DNA of 61,105 bases. It comes from a virus. Under the pieces are notes generated by a model, which made no database searches, was not told the DNA's origin, and worked only from the letters and a program-made list of their open reading frames with translations. Below, piece by piece: positions 41,663 to 50,925 of the stretch. Position numbers and translations under genes: made by a program. The first letter of the stretch is position 1. Every line of letters starts with the position of its first letter. The stretch is from the IMG/VR virus record IMGVR_UViG_3300006162_000242, positions 1-61,105 of that record; one strand, given 5' to 3'.

Positions 41663-42723
41663 ATGCTTCGTTCTCTCCCACCAATCCATGCCCAACCCTT
41701 GCTAAATATGGATTCAGCTTTCCGTGTGGGCTTAGGCATCGTAGTAAGTCGAGTGGGATTGGAAGTTCTTACGACTTTGAGTGGAATGGTTTGAATCCCA
41801 CCGTCATAGTCTTCCTTGAAAGCTTGGAACGCATTCACCGCTCGGGCCAGCAATTCCTCTTTAAGACATAACTCGTCGCAGAGCATCATATTCTTATAGC
41901 CGATGTCTGCCAACCAAGCTAACTCATTCCAATCCGCACACGAAGGCACCGAGTCGTGAATGGTCGAAAGCAGCAACCGAGAACCACATAGGGCATCGGG
42001 GTCTTTTTCGAGCAACAACTTGGTAGCATTCAAGATTTCGTGAGGACGGTCGAGTTCGACATACATATCCCCACGGGCCAAAACCAACGACGTGTTCGGC
42101 GTCTTGACAAAAGTATGTTTAACGTATTCGAGACCCTTCTTGTCTTCGATTTTGAGCATCACCTGTGCGTCATCCCCAACCAACTTGCGAAACTCGTCCA
42201 CGTCCTGCTGACTTTGGACGTAAGACAGAAACCAATGCTTAAAACCAGCATCACGCACTTTATGTATCTTTTCGAGTTCAACGGGGGTGAACTGTTCTCC
42301 AAACACTTGGAGGCTCGAATCCCGAATATGCAGACTTTCTCCCGCACGCACCAAATATGTGGGGCCACCTTTGAATTTAAGCCGCTTCCCGCCTTCGCTT
42401 ACGTCAAGCAGCAAAGCGTGGTCCGCTCCCGCCTTAAACAAGACGGGAGTCGGAGTATCCACTTCAATTGCGTGATTCAGCCGAATGTCGAGGTAGTTGT
42501 CATTCGGGATTGCTTCTGTTACCCGAAGCTGACGCCCCTTGATGTCATAGTAAAGGGGCTTTGTCAGCTTCATTTTGCTAATCTTATCCAGTTCCTCGTC
42601 CAATTCGGGAACACTCATTTGGGCACTGTTCAGCCGAATACTTGAAATGCGGTCGTCATTGACAAACCGATTAAAGTGAGGGAAACTAGGCCACAAGGTC
42701 ACGGATAGATTAATGTCCAGCAT
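41659..42723 (-). CDS. Pyruvate kinase-like TIM-barrel protein
   Basis: 354 residues. The layout follows pyruvate kinase: an inserted beta domain (about 60-150), then FLSYVQSQQDVDEFRKLV, VMLKIEDKKGLEYV (the KIE motif), LARGDMYVEL (ARGDLGVE) and a closing MMLCDEL. The N-terminal ATP-binding Arg region and C-terminal domain are short or missing. It is encoded just downstream of a vWA protein and a J-domain kinase. Activity unknown. Confidence 0.75.
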   Translation of the reverse strand: MLDINLSVTLWPSFPHFNRFVNDDRISSIRLNSAQMSVPELDEELDKISKMKLTKPLYYDIKGRQLRVTEAIPNDNYLDIRLNHAIEVDTPTPVLFKAGADHALLLDVSEGGKRLKFKGGPTYLVRAGESLHIRDSSLQVFGEQFTPVELEKIHKVRDAGFKHWFLSYVQSQQDVDEFRKLVGDDAQVMLKIEDKKGLEYVKHTFVKTPNTSLVLARGDMYVELDRPHEILNATKLLLEKDPDALCGSRLLLSTIHDSVPSCADWNELAWLADIGYKNMMLCDELCLKEELLARAVNAFQAFKEDYDGGIQTIPLKVVRTSNPTRLTTMPKPTRKAESIFSKGWAWIGGRERSI

Positions 42724-42730
42724 ATGTTTA

Positions 42731-43759
42731 TTAAATGAGGGGCTTCATCGCTTTGCTACCACCAGCGTCGGCAAGCTTCTTCATGCTTTTTCGCATAACA
42801 GACTTGCCAGTGCCGCCCGATGCATCACGAGCAGCATCGGGGATTTTGTGAATGGTCACGAGGGACTTGTAAACCATGTCCACTTTCGCCTTACCATCCT
42901 TGTCGGCTAACTGACGGTCTTCAAGTTCGTTCTCGAAGTAGGCGATACGACCAGTTTCCTTGGCGAGAATGCCGAAGATAACGTCCACAACACGGTCAGC
43001 GGAAGGCAGCATTGCGATATGGTCATTGCCCACAAGTTTTTCCCACGCATCATGGGTATTGCGGTCATCGGCGGAAATGGTGTTGCCTGCACCGCTGCCA
43101 CTGCCATAGGACTTCTGGATGAAATATACCGCCATCTTGTCTTTCAACTTCTCGAAGACAGACTTGGTGGTGAGAATTTTTTCCGTCTTGACTCCGCAAA
43201 GGTCGAGGGCATGGTCCTTGCTGATGGTATCGTAGGGTTCCTCGTCACCAATAAAGATAATAATTGGCTTGATGGCCTTGGGCATTTCAATGCGTTCGGC
43301 GGCAAACAATGCCGCCAATTCATACGTTTCTTGATGACTGCCGCCGCCCGAACCTTCGATGACGAGTTCTTCAAGACGTTTTTTGAGGTCCAGTCCCTTG
43401 GCAAAACTGCGGACCTGCAAAGGATACTTTTCCCGAGACGGATTATTGGCGTCACCGATGGCCATAAAACAGAATTCGGCATCATCGCCCAGATATTCCT
43501 TGGTTTCGTGCTCCAAATAAGGCAGCTTGGAGAACATGATTTTGGGCCATTCACCCATGCTTCCCGTTTGGTCAACGACAATGATAACGGGAGACGTGCT
43601 ATCAGTCTTCACGTCATCCGCAATCAAGTCTTTGGCCGCTTTTCCCGCACTGACAGCAGCATCATAGCTGCGACCTGCGGATACGTCGTATGCCCGTCGG
43701 GCACTTGCGAAATCGTGTCCTTTCCAGACACCCGGACTATAATCACCACTTTCACTCAT
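42731..43759 (-). CDS. vWA-domain protein of kinase cluster
   Basis: 342 residues. A vWA domain with MIDAS VVDQTGSMGEW (about 60-70), FMAIGDANN and IIIFIGDEEPYD (about 170). The N-terminus has ARRAYDVSAGRSYD. Lies between a J-domain/kinase fusion and a pyruvate-kinase-like protein. The CAA-rich leader contains the GTTAAACAAACAAAC element. Confidence 0.84.
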   Translation of the reverse strand: MSESGDYSPGVWKGHDFASARRAYDVSAGRSYDAAVSAGKAAKDLIADDVKTDSTSPVIIVVDQTGSMGEWPKIMFSKLPYLEHETKEYLGDDAEFCFMAIGDANNPSREKYPLQVRSFAKGLDLKKRLEELVIEGSGGGSHQETYELAALFAAERIEMPKAIKPIIIFIGDEEPYDTISKDHALDLCGVKTEKILTTKSVFEKLKDKMAVYFIQKSYGSGSGAGNTISADDRNTHDAWEKLVGNDHIAMLPSADRVVDVIFGILAKETGRIAYFENELEDRQLADKDGKAKVDMVYKSLVTIHKIPDAARDASGGTGKSVMRKSMKKLADAGGSKAMKPLI

Positions 43760-43795
43760 ATGTTTATTTTTGTGTTTGTTTGTTTAACTGCTAAA

Positions 43796-44830
43796 TCAAT
43801 GGCGAACCACCGAAGGCTTCTTGCCAAAAATAGGCTTCATTCCCGATGAAGTCCGACCAAAAACTTGGGTTCGCACTTGAGAAATCATATCCCCAAGGTC
43901 ATCACTCACTTTGCCATATTGGGGGCGAGCGTTCACGTCACGGGCAATCAGCCGCTTGATAAAGGCACATATCTCGTCGGGAACATCTTTGGGCACCATT
44001 TTACGTTCAACCCATTCTGAACCACCACCGAGGGCGTAGAGCATCGTCATTCCAAGGCTATAGTAATCAGACTCGGGGACAAGAGGCTTGCCTGTAATCT
44101 CTTCGGGAGGGGCAAAAAACGGGGTGTAACCTTTGGCTTCACTGATATGGGTTGGCTTCACCAAAGATAGACCGAAGTCCACCATCACTGCCATATGCTT
44201 GTCCTCTTGGATAATGATATTTTGAGGCTTCAAGTCACCATGAATGACGCCGTGGCGATGAATATAGTTAAGGGCATTGATGATGCGTTCGCTAATCCAC
44301 ATCACAGATTCGGGGTCCATCGGACCTTTGAGTTTTTCGATGGTCTGAGCAAGCGTGAGACCGGGGATGTAACTCATAACCATCAGGACACGTCCATCGT
44401 CGAGTTGAATGAGGTCACGCATGGCAGGAAGAGCGTAATGCCGCAAGTCCCACAAGACTCGGCATTCTTCAACCAACATACTCGTTTCGGCAAGGGAGAC
44501 ATTGGAACAATCCTTGATGCAGACCAATTCTTTGAGGACTTTGTGCTCGGCCTTATACGTTCTGCCAAAGCCACCTTCTGCGATTTGTCCCAATAGCTTG
44601 TAGGAACCAACAGTCTTGCCCAAGTCTTGGCGGGCACGGTCGTAATCTTTGCGTTTGAGGGTATCGGTAAGGATGTCGTGGGCTTCATTGAGGTCCGTCG
44701 CACGAGTGCCATTGACACTTGCACCTACATCGGGGTGAACTTCCTTCATAAGGGCACGGTAAGCCGCTTCAATCACGGCCACACTCGCACGGGGATTCAC
44801 TTCAAGGACTTGATAAAGGTCACGTTTCAT
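43796..44830 (-). CDS. J-domain/Ser-Thr kinase fusion
   Basis: 344 residues from MKRDLYQVL (44830), fixed by the promoter 8 nt upstream; a GTG 18 nt earlier would fall in the -10. A DnaJ domain (about 1-68) with the HPD motif (VHPDVG) is joined to a canonical Hanks kinase: IAEGGFGRTY (P-loop), VCIKD (Lys), HGVIHGDLKPQNI (catalytic loop; HGD for HRD) and VDFGLS (DFG), with APPE for APE. A J domain on a kinase suggests Hsp70-linked signalling. Confidence 0.9.
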   Translation of the reverse strand: MKRDLYQVLEVNPRASVAVIEAAYRALMKEVHPDVGASVNGTRATDLNEAHDILTDTLKRKDYDRARQDLGKTVGSYKLLGQIAEGGFGRTYKAEHKVLKELVCIKDCSNVSLAETSMLVEECRVLWDLRHYALPAMRDLIQLDDGRVLMVMSYIPGLTLAQTIEKLKGPMDPESVMWISERIINALNYIHRHGVIHGDLKPQNIIIQEDKHMAVMVDFGLSLVKPTHISEAKGYTPFFAPPEEITGKPLVPESDYYSLGMTMLYALGGGSEWVERKMVPKDVPDEICAFIKRLIARDVNARPQYGKVSDDLGDMISQVRTQVFGRTSSGMKPIFGKKPSVVRH

Positions 44831-44838
44831 TGTCGAAG

Positions 44839-44867
44839 AATATAACACGGTGAAGTCAAAACGTCAA
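44839..44867 (-). promoter_or_regulatory. Promoter of J-kinase gene, leaderless
   Basis: TTGACG (44862-44867), 17 nt, TATATT (44839-44844) preceded by GTGT, 8 nt to ATG at 44830. Confidence 0.8.
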
Positions 44868-44880
44868 GTGGAAATATAAA

Positions 44881-44909
44881 AATAAAAACGCCGCCCCGAA
44901 GGGCGGCGT
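44881..44909 (-). terminator. Terminator of outer membrane protein gene
   Basis: 9-bp stem ACGCCGCCC/GGGCGGCGT (44888-44896 / 44901-44909) with CGAA loop, followed on the minus strand by TTTTATT. Confidence 0.88.
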
Positions 44910-44925
44910 CTCGTAACAGTTGGCA

Positions 44926-45459
44926 TCAAAACTCGTAGCCGAGGCCGATGCTCCAACGGACATCGTTATCACCTTGGCTCACAATGTCGTAATTGACTTG
45001 GCCGATGATGAACACGTCGTCGCTCAAGTAATACTGGGCCTGCAATTCTGGGCTAGTTCGCCAGACTGCGGAAGTGCTCACTTGATAAACGCTACCGACA
45101 CTCCAACCGGGGAGCAGATAGAGTTGCTTGTAGGTATGGATGGACCAATTAGCATCCAAATCCGTGGAACCAGCAAACTGCGGACTCCATGCGACGGATT
45201 GAGCCACGCCGAGCCACAAGTTGCGAGCAGCCGAGAACGGATTCAATGCAAATGACACATCCAATGCGGATTCGGATTCTCCGTTGCTCGGGAGAACGAG
45301 GCCACCTGCACTGAGGGTGATGTCGTGTTTCGTCACGTCATCCGAGGCCACCGTGTTGGTGATAGGCGGCAGAAGGTTCGTGACCTGATTGGTGTTGGCA
45401 GCGTTGGCGGTGACACCCAAGAGGGCGACGGCGAACAAGGATAGGAACAATTTTTTCAT
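44926..45459 (-). CDS. Exported beta-barrel-like protein
   Basis: 177 residues from MKKLFLSL. Signal peptide with ANAA cleavage site near residue 21. Alternating strands follow, and the chain ends SIGLGYEF with a C-terminal Phe, the outer-membrane beta-barrel signature. The long leader is (CAAA)n-like. It may alter the surface of infected cells. Implies a Gram-negative host. Confidence 0.75.
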   Translation of the reverse strand: MKKLFLSLFAVALLGVTANAANTNQVTNLLPPITNTVASDDVTKHDITLSAGGLVLPSNGESESALDVSFALNPFSAARNLWLGVAQSVAWSPQFAGSTDLDANWSIHTYKQLYLLPGWSVGSVYQVSTSAVWRTSPELQAQYYLSDDVFIIGQVNYDIVSQGDNDVRWSIGLGYEF

Positions 45460-45502
45460 TTGTTTGTATTTATGTTTGTGTTTGTGTTTGTGTGGTTGTC
45501 GG

Positions 45503-46549
45503 TTAGTCTGCATTCATCGGCACCACAGCCGAGAAAATAATCATCTTGCAAAGAGCCATCGTTTGCTGTTTAGTAAGGTTATTACCTTTCAAGTCAATCG
45601 TGACTGCCGAAGCCAAGGTGGTATCACCACGAAGGGTATCTTTGTATTTCATGGTGCCAGTAAGACCAGCGATTGAGTTATCGGTTTCGAAAAATGCCGA
45701 TTCATCAGTCGGACCTGCGGAGAAGACCGCACCTTCACCCGGAGCAGGCTCATTCACACGCACATCAAACTGATATTCTCCGCTACCACGGTTAGGCTCA
45801 ACCCAACGAATAGTCCCCGAAATGCGGTCGTAATGACCAGCATAGGAAAGTGTGACATTGTTAAAGAACCAACAATTCTTGTCATAGTCATAGAGCATTT
45901 CCCCGCTGACAACAACAGAAGTGTAAAACTGTGCCGGACCTGCACCAAGTTCCGCATTGTTATACACCATCTTGTCATATTTTTTCAGAATGACAGTCGT
46001 AGTCTTTCCATTCGACGTGCGAGTAAGACTGATAGCACTCAAAGAGACATTATCAAGCCAATTAGCAGGACGATTAAGGGGTTTGCCTTGCACGTCGCCC
46101 TTAAACTGACTCGTAAATCCTGCGGCCTGACCCATCGGAATGATGTCCATTTCAAGTGAACCTTGACCATAATGATACACGCCATCCTGACTAATCGGCA
46201 CGGTGCCGAATAAACGACCGACGTTTTTGATTTGAGTCGGGTTCTTCGGATTCACGAGGTCGGCAGCGATGTCGTAGTTTAACACACGGTTTTGAGTCAC
46301 GTCTTTCTTGACCCATCCTTCAATGAGTTGGGGCAAATCCGTGATGGTGCCATGAAACTGAGCACTGTTGCACACATTCACATTGACCGTGTAAACATCC
46401 TTGACGCCATGAGCGATAGGAGTATTTTGACGGGTGTTGTATTGAATGGTCATGTCGCCCTTGATAAACGTAGGCGGATTTGTTGATGTTTGTGCCGAAG
46501 CCAAGGCGGCGAACAGGCCGACGAGACTGAGGATAAGTAACTTTTTCAT
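45503..46549 (-). CDS. Secreted hypothetical protein, 348 aa
   Basis: Signal peptide MKKLLILSLVGLFAALASAQ with ASA-Q cleavage. The rest is beta-rich without Cys pairs or recognised domain. Transcribed just upstream of the beta-barrel gene. The leader has the GTTAAACAAACAAACAAC element. Confidence 0.68.
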   Translation of the reverse strand: MKKLLILSLVGLFAALASAQTSTNPPTFIKGDMTIQYNTRQNTPIAHGVKDVYTVNVNVCNSAQFHGTITDLPQLIEGWVKKDVTQNRVLNYDIAADLVNPKNPTQIKNVGRLFGTVPISQDGVYHYGQGSLEMDIIPMGQAAGFTSQFKGDVQGKPLNRPANWLDNVSLSAISLTRTSNGKTTTVILKKYDKMVYNNAELGAGPAQFYTSVVVSGEMLYDYDKNCWFFNNVTLSYAGHYDRISGTIRWVEPNRGSGEYQFDVRVNEPAPGEGAVFSAGPTDESAFFETDNSIAGLTGTMKYKDTLRGDTTLASAVTIDLKGNNLTKQQTMALCKMIIFSAVVPMNAD

Positions 46550-46587
46550 ATTTTATTTGTTGTTTGTTTGTTTAACTAAATGGTGGT

Positions 46588-46719
46588 TTACTGCTGTTGA
46601 GTTTGTTGCTGACCGTCTGTGGGTTGATTGTTGCTGTTTGCGGCGGCAATCACAATATACCAGATGAAGGCAATGACCGCCACGATGATGAGGGAGATAA
46701 GTTGGAACTTTTTGCTCAT
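46588..46719 (-). CDS. Membrane microprotein, 43 aa
   Basis: Read directly from the reverse strand: MSKKFQLISLIIVAVIAFIW then a Gln-rich tail (GQQQTQQQ). One membrane helix. Lies between secreted and membrane genes. Confidence 0.52.
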   Translation of the reverse strand: MSKKFQLISLIIVAVIAFIWYIVIAAANSNNQPTDGQQQTQQQ

Positions 46720-46761
46720 AACTATATTATTGGTTAAGGATGTTGATGTTGATGTTGTTGA

Positions 46762-47574
46762 TTAGGAAACACGGACTTTCGCATGAGCAGCCACGGGAAC
46801 CGCATCCACGTCAATGATGTTGGCGTCGGGGAGTTGAGCCGCCGTGCGGGGTGCAGCGAGTTGATTCAGTTTCTTGGCGTCAAGCTGTTTTTTGGCATTG
46901 GCGTCATCCAAGAGGGCCAAATCGAGGTCGGCGAACGATTGATTGAGTTTGGTCTGCACGGATTCGATGGCGGTCTCGATACAAATCTTGTCGAACACGT
47001 CACCTTCCATTTCACCAGCCGCCTCGTTCATATGTTGAGCGGCACAGGCCATTTTCCACTTGGTATCCGTGCGGCGGATGGCTTCCGCAAACTCGGCGAG
47101 GGAGTCTTGGGCGTCGGTATATTTCTGTTCACGCAACGCTTCCAGTTGCTTCATTTTCTGGAGTTGACCAACATAGATGTCGGCATCTTCCAATCGGTTT
47201 TTGACATATTCTTTCACCTTGGTTTCGAAGTTGCTCACTTCGGCCATGAAAACACCAAGCTGGCGTTTGAATTCAGCAAGGGCTTGCTGTTTCTTGACAT
47301 ACTCCGTTTGGAGTGTCTCAACTGGGTTCCGCATTGCTTCGGCCTTCATTGCCTTCAAGCTGGCATTGGCAATCATAAGAGTGAACCAGCCCATGAATTT
47401 CATGGCAGTCCAACAGATACCCACTGTGATGGCGACGGCGAAAAGGGCACCCAATCCGTGAAGAATGGTTACAGCGAATGGGCCGACGAATGCGGCGATA
47501 AGACAGACCCCGGCGATATTGAGTCCAAGTTGGAGACGAGCTTTGCGTTGTTCAGGTGTTAATTGTTTGTTCAT
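46762..47574 (-). CDS. Membrane-anchored coiled-coil protein
   Basis: 270 residues: two N-terminal membrane helices (about 18-60), a long coiled coil (about 75-215) and a Pro/Ala-rich tail. The shape resembles PspA-like scaffolds but no signature was seen. It has its own promoter and a CAA-repeat leader with GTTAAACAACAACAAC. Confidence 0.65.
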   Translation of the reverse strand: MNKQLTPEQRKARLQLGLNIAGVCLIAAFVGPFAVTILHGLGALFAVAITVGICWTAMKFMGWFTLMIANASLKAMKAEAMRNPVETLQTEYVKKQQALAEFKRQLGVFMAEVSNFETKVKEYVKNRLEDADIYVGQLQKMKQLEALREQKYTDAQDSLAEFAEAIRRTDTKWKMACAAQHMNEAAGEMEGDVFDKICIETAIESVQTKLNQSFADLDLALLDDANAKKQLDAKKLNQLAAPRTAAQLPDANIIDVDAVPVAAHAKVRVS

Positions 47575-47606
47575 AAATGTTGTTGTTGTTTAACTGTTAC
47601 GTGAGA

Positions 47607-47634
47607 AAGATACCACGTTTTATAAAAATGTCAA
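47607..47634 (-). promoter_or_regulatory. Promoter with CAA-rich leader
   Basis: TTGACA (47629-47634), 16 nt, TATCTT (47607-47612). Leader about 25 nt before ATG at 47574. Confidence 0.72.
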
Positions 47635-47643
47635 GTGACTATT

Positions 47644-48165
47644 TTATGCCTTGATTATGTAAGTGTTCAAGAACAACTTACGGCGAACCACCCATACATC
47701 GGTGGGGTCCGTTTGGTTCTGACAGATGAAGTCGCCTACGTCACCCCGTTGGACGTTTGCCACGCCATCCACCGTCTCACCCCATTGACCAATGATAGTG
47801 AATTTTTTCGAAATCCACTCTAAATGGGCATTTTCCGGGTCAACGAGTTTAATCAACTCACGAGTCACTTCGACACAATTCACCGCATTGTCAGGTTTGG
47901 GGGTGCAAATCAACCAACCATCGTCAATGGCGGTCACATCATACTTGGCGAGAAGTTTCTTCGGCATTTGTTGCCAAGCATCCCCTGCCTGACCAATGCA
48001 GAAAAGAGCATCGGGGCTAACAGGCTCTTTGGCTTCCAGCGTATCTACGAGGAACTTGTTCGCTACCGAACGGTCCACGATAAGGTTGATAATTGGTTTC
48101 GCTCGCAACGAAGCAGTTTTAGATGCTACTTGCCAGCCCGTGATGAATCCGGTGATGATTTTCAT
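47644..48165 (-). CDS. Hypothetical protein, PGDYG-like C-terminus
   Basis: 173 residues. QRGDVGDFICQNQTDPTDVW near the C-terminus resembles the PGDYG module of phage and bacterial proteins. Role unknown. ATGA overlap with the next gene. Confidence 0.58.
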   Translation of the reverse strand: MKIITGFITGWQVASKTASLRAKPIINLIVDRSVANKFLVDTLEAKEPVSPDALFCIGQAGDAWQQMPKKLLAKYDVTAIDDGWLICTPKPDNAVNCVEVTRELIKLVDPENAHLEWISKKFTIIGQWGETVDGVANVQRGDVGDFICQNQTDPTDVWVVRRKLFLNTYIIKA

Positions 48166-48434
48166 AATTTATTTTCGGCTTTTGGATGGAAGAAGATTTC
48201 CCCATCAGGTTCGATTTCAACCAAGCAAGGAAACGCAATTTCAGGATTTCCGATTCCTTTCAGGTTTTTTAGATATAACGTTCGGTCAATGGCAAGCCAT
48301 TCATGTGAACCTTTAGCATAGAACACTGGGACATAAACATTATTCGGATTGGTTTCTAATAATCGAATCATGTCAAAATATGTTTTGACTTTGATAGTAT
48401 CCGAATCCATTGAATTGTAAAATTGTGCATTCAT
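48162..48434 (-). CDS. Hypothetical protein, 90 aa
   Basis: Start at MNAQFYNS, directly after the stop of the upstream gene. Earlier frame residues overlap that gene and are unlikely. No recognised domain. Confidence 0.56.
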   Translation of the reverse strand: MNAQFYNSMDSDTIKVKTYFDMIRLLETNPNNVYVPVFYAKGSHEWLAIDRTLYLKNLKGIGNPEIAFPCLVEIEPDGEIFFHPKAENKL

Positions 48435-48436
48435 GT

Positions 48437-48673
48437 TTACTGAAATCGGTCGTAACCCTCGGGCGGGTCCATTTCTCCCGCATCCACTCTGCGTTTGATT
48501 TCTGAAACAGACCCAATGGCAATACATTCAAATCCCGGGGCGGGAATGTAACCCGTAAAAGCTACGAGTTCCATTTTCATCTCGCCGTTTTTAGCATATA
48601 TGATGACCATTTGCATATCATTCATATCAGGAGGAAGTTTTGCCAACGACTTTTTTAGTTCTCCGAGTGTCAT
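48437..48673 (-). CDS. Hypothetical protein, 78 aa
   Basis: TLGELKKSLAKLPPDMND then a beta hairpin, a pattern common among small phage proteins. Unknown function. Confidence 0.58.
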   Translation of the reverse strand: MTLGELKKSLAKLPPDMNDMQMVIIYAKNGEMKMELVAFTGYIPAPGFECIAIGSVSEIKRRVDAGEMDPPEGYDRFQ

Positions 48674-48677
48674 ATGT

Positions 48678-49484
48678 TTACTTTATTGGGTTTGGATTGG
48701 CACCGCATTCAGGACAAGCCTTCGTAGGCATACCATCCGATGCATCCATTGGACCCATCGGAGATGCATTTCCCATTCCCCACAATCCATATCCCAAACA
48801 GGTTTTACAAGTATTGGGAGTTTTGTTCTTCTTTACAGGCTTATTGATGATGTCCATTATCTGTTTATTCACCGAGTCAGGAATAACAACCTTCATTCCG
48901 CCTTTGGTTTTTGGAGGCAAAGTAATACATTTTCCCGATTTGATTTCCTTGATGGCCTCTTTTAGACGTTCTTTGAGAATTTCCGTGTTCTCTGCGGTCT
49001 TCTCTTCGGTCCATCCATCAAACGTCAATTCCCACAATAAAGTAGCAATCACTTGCTCATTCGAGCATCCAGCCTTGTTTTCAATAGGAGTATCAATCAA
49101 CTTGCTCCATCGAATCCCCATTAAAGAATATCGCAAATTATATTTGCTGAGATTGCAGTTGTATTTTCCCTTCGGCATCTTTTTTCCACGAACACCGCCC
49201 CAAGGTTTCTTTCCCTTCGGAGGAGCCACATAACGACGATTGCGAAGATATACATCAAGATATGGTGTTTTATCAAACGGGTCAACCGCATTGTCAATAA
49301 CAAACGGCATTGAGTATGCTTTCACCTTCGGTTTACTCAACAACTCTTTCACCACACGACCATAGTTATTCGCAACCGTTTCCAATGAAAGACGGTCACA
49401 TTCAGGATAACCACTATCACGTTTATGAATAAGAAAATAAACGGCGTCGAGGTCAACCATCATTAATGTTTCTCTTAGAGTCAT
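48678..49484 (-). CDS. Hypothetical protein with C-terminal zinc finger
   Basis: 268 residues from MTLRETLMMVD. Soluble N-terminal domain with RYVAPPKGKKPWGG, a helical middle, and a closing CKTCLGYGLWG...CPECG zinc finger. No named family. Confidence 0.6.
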   Translation of the reverse strand: MTLRETLMMVDLDAVYFLIHKRDSGYPECDRLSLETVANNYGRVVKELLSKPKVKAYSMPFVIDNAVDPFDKTPYLDVYLRNRRYVAPPKGKKPWGGVRGKKMPKGKYNCNLSKYNLRYSLMGIRWSKLIDTPIENKAGCSNEQVIATLLWELTFDGWTEEKTAENTEILKERLKEAIKEIKSGKCITLPPKTKGGMKVVIPDSVNKQIMDIINKPVKKNKTPNTCKTCLGYGLWGMGNASPMGPMDASDGMPTKACPECGANPNPIK

Positions 49485-49488
49485 ATGA

Positions 49489-49695
49489 TTATTTGATTTC
49501 ATCCGCAAAATGAAGAAACTCGAACGACAGTCTTACCTGCCCCTCGTGCTTATATTTTGCTTCCACTGCGGTTTTGTATTTAAATTCGGCCTCACCGGGA
49601 CTATTGGCATTTACAAGCTTGCCAATAACTTCTTGGCGTGGTGAGGAAAGACCAGCGTGTTGGCGAGTAACTCGGGCTTCAATAAAGTATAACAT
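49489..49695 (-). CDS. Hypothetical protein, 68 aa
   Basis: Small alpha/beta protein with ANSPGEAEFKYKTAVEAKY. No recognised domain. Confidence 0.56.
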   Translation of the reverse strand: MLYFIEARVTRQHAGLSSPRQEVIGKLVNANSPGEAEFKYKTAVEAKYKHEGQVRLSFEFLHFADEIK

Positions 49696-49701
49696 ATGTT
49701 T

Positions 49702-50445
49702 TTATGGAGTTTCTTGATACGGCAAATCATGTTGGACGGGAAAATAATCACAATCTCCTTCGTCGGGCTTAAACTGAAAATCGTGACGAACCTTGTGTGT
49801 TCGGAGTGGAGTCATCAGTTCATACTTTTCTCCATCTTGACGTTCAAGTAAAAAATATCCGCAATTCTGGGGGTTGCCCCAAGATTCAAATTCCTCGACG
49901 GAACTATGAAACCATCGCATCAGGAACAAGCGCATTGTCATCCCGTGAGTTACAATTACGACATTGCGTGGAAAGTCTTTCTTCTGAAAGTCACGATGAA
50001 GCGTATTCATGAAGTCACTTACACGGTCAAATACATCGGCACAGGATTCACCCCCATCACGGAAGCGATAATAAAAATGTCCGTAACTGTCACGGTATTC
50101 TTCAATCTTATCCTTATATCCCTCACGAGAATCCATATTCTGGCCCCATTCCTGTTCCCGAAGTCGTGGGTCTTCATAATACCTGTAAAGGTTGGGGTCA
50201 TAGATATTGGAAAATGATTTTCGGATACCCGCATAGGTCTGACGAGTTCGCCACATCGGAGAAACATAAAACTGAATTGATTGCCCGCCTATGATTTCTT
50301 TCAGTTTTTTACCGACTTCCAACGCTTGCTCCCGCCCCTTGGGGGTAAGTTCAAGAGCATAGTCAGGAATATCTTTATAGACCTCTTTGCTCACATTGCC
50401 CACGGATTGGCCATGCCTCACTATAAAAATCCTATCAGGTTTCAT
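49702..50445 (-). CDS. Histidine phosphatase (phosphoglycerate mutase superfamily)
   Basis: 247 residues. VRHGQS holds the phospho-accepting His, RTRQT the second Arg site, LREQEWG the proton donor region and VTHGMTMR the second His. Complete active site. Substrate unknown. It could feed nucleotide or signalling pathways. Confidence 0.86.
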   Translation of the reverse strand: MKPDRIFIVRHGQSVGNVSKEVYKDIPDYALELTPKGREQALEVGKKLKEIIGGQSIQFYVSPMWRTRQTYAGIRKSFSNIYDPNLYRYYEDPRLREQEWGQNMDSREGYKDKIEEYRDSYGHFYYRFRDGGESCADVFDRVSDFMNTLHRDFQKKDFPRNVVIVTHGMTMRLFLMRWFHSSVEEFESWGNPQNCGYFLLERQDGEKYELMTPLRTHKVRHDFQFKPDEGDCDYFPVQHDLPYQETP

Positions 50446-50623
50446 TTGGAATGTGGAATAAATGGTTTCGAGAAGTAAACTCTTTCATAAGTTGACTTGC
50501 TCGGCTTCGATTCTTTATTATTTGCCGACGTTGATTTTTGGATAACTTCTTCCAAGAATCATTGCCCACATGATTCGGATAGTCATGTGACATAAACCGA
50601 GCAGATTTTGTTTCAGTGTTCAT
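50435..50623 (-). CDS. Basic hypothetical protein, 62 aa
   Basis: Lys/Arg-rich (LSKNQRRQIIKNRSRASQLM), possibly nucleic-acid binding. Overlaps both neighbours. Confidence 0.54.
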   Translation of the reverse strand: MNTETKSARFMSHDYPNHVGNDSWKKLSKNQRRQIIKNRSRASQLMKEFTSRNHLFHIPNET

Positions 50624-50918
50624 TTAAGTATTTCAAAATCGTTTCGACGTGGCATCTATGCGTCTTGCACTTAGGATTATCACAAGGCGGCAGGCACCTA
50701 CACCAACAACCAAGCTTCTTACCTTTCAATGCCAATACTTTATCACGAAATTCAACATCCCGCAACTTTTTATAAAAATATTCCTCAAATCTGTCACAGG
50801 CTTCATCACGAGTGATTCCAAGCTGTTGGAAATCAAAGGGATTACCAAAAATTGAAAAACGGTCACATTGAACATCGGGCTTGTGGCACCGCATATTCAC
50901 TATGACCGTTTGAGGCAT
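50613..50918 (-). CDS. DUF4326 protein
   Basis: 101 residues. VVN-like start, SIFGNPF, then GKKLGCWCRCLPCxxx-type CWC motif (GCWCRCLPPC). This matches DUF4326, of unknown function, common in phages. Confidence 0.75.
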   Translation of the reverse strand: MPQTVIVNMRCHKPDVQCDRFSIFGNPFDFQQLGITRDEACDRFEEYFYKKLRDVEFRDKVLALKGKKLGCWCRCLPPCDNPKCKTHRCHVETILKYLNEH

Positions 50919-50925
50919 GGGATGA

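Noticed and set aside
46783-47562. Plus-strand frame of 259 codons
   Set aside because: Shadow of the coiled-coil membrane gene on the minus strand, arising from its Ala/Lys-rich codons.
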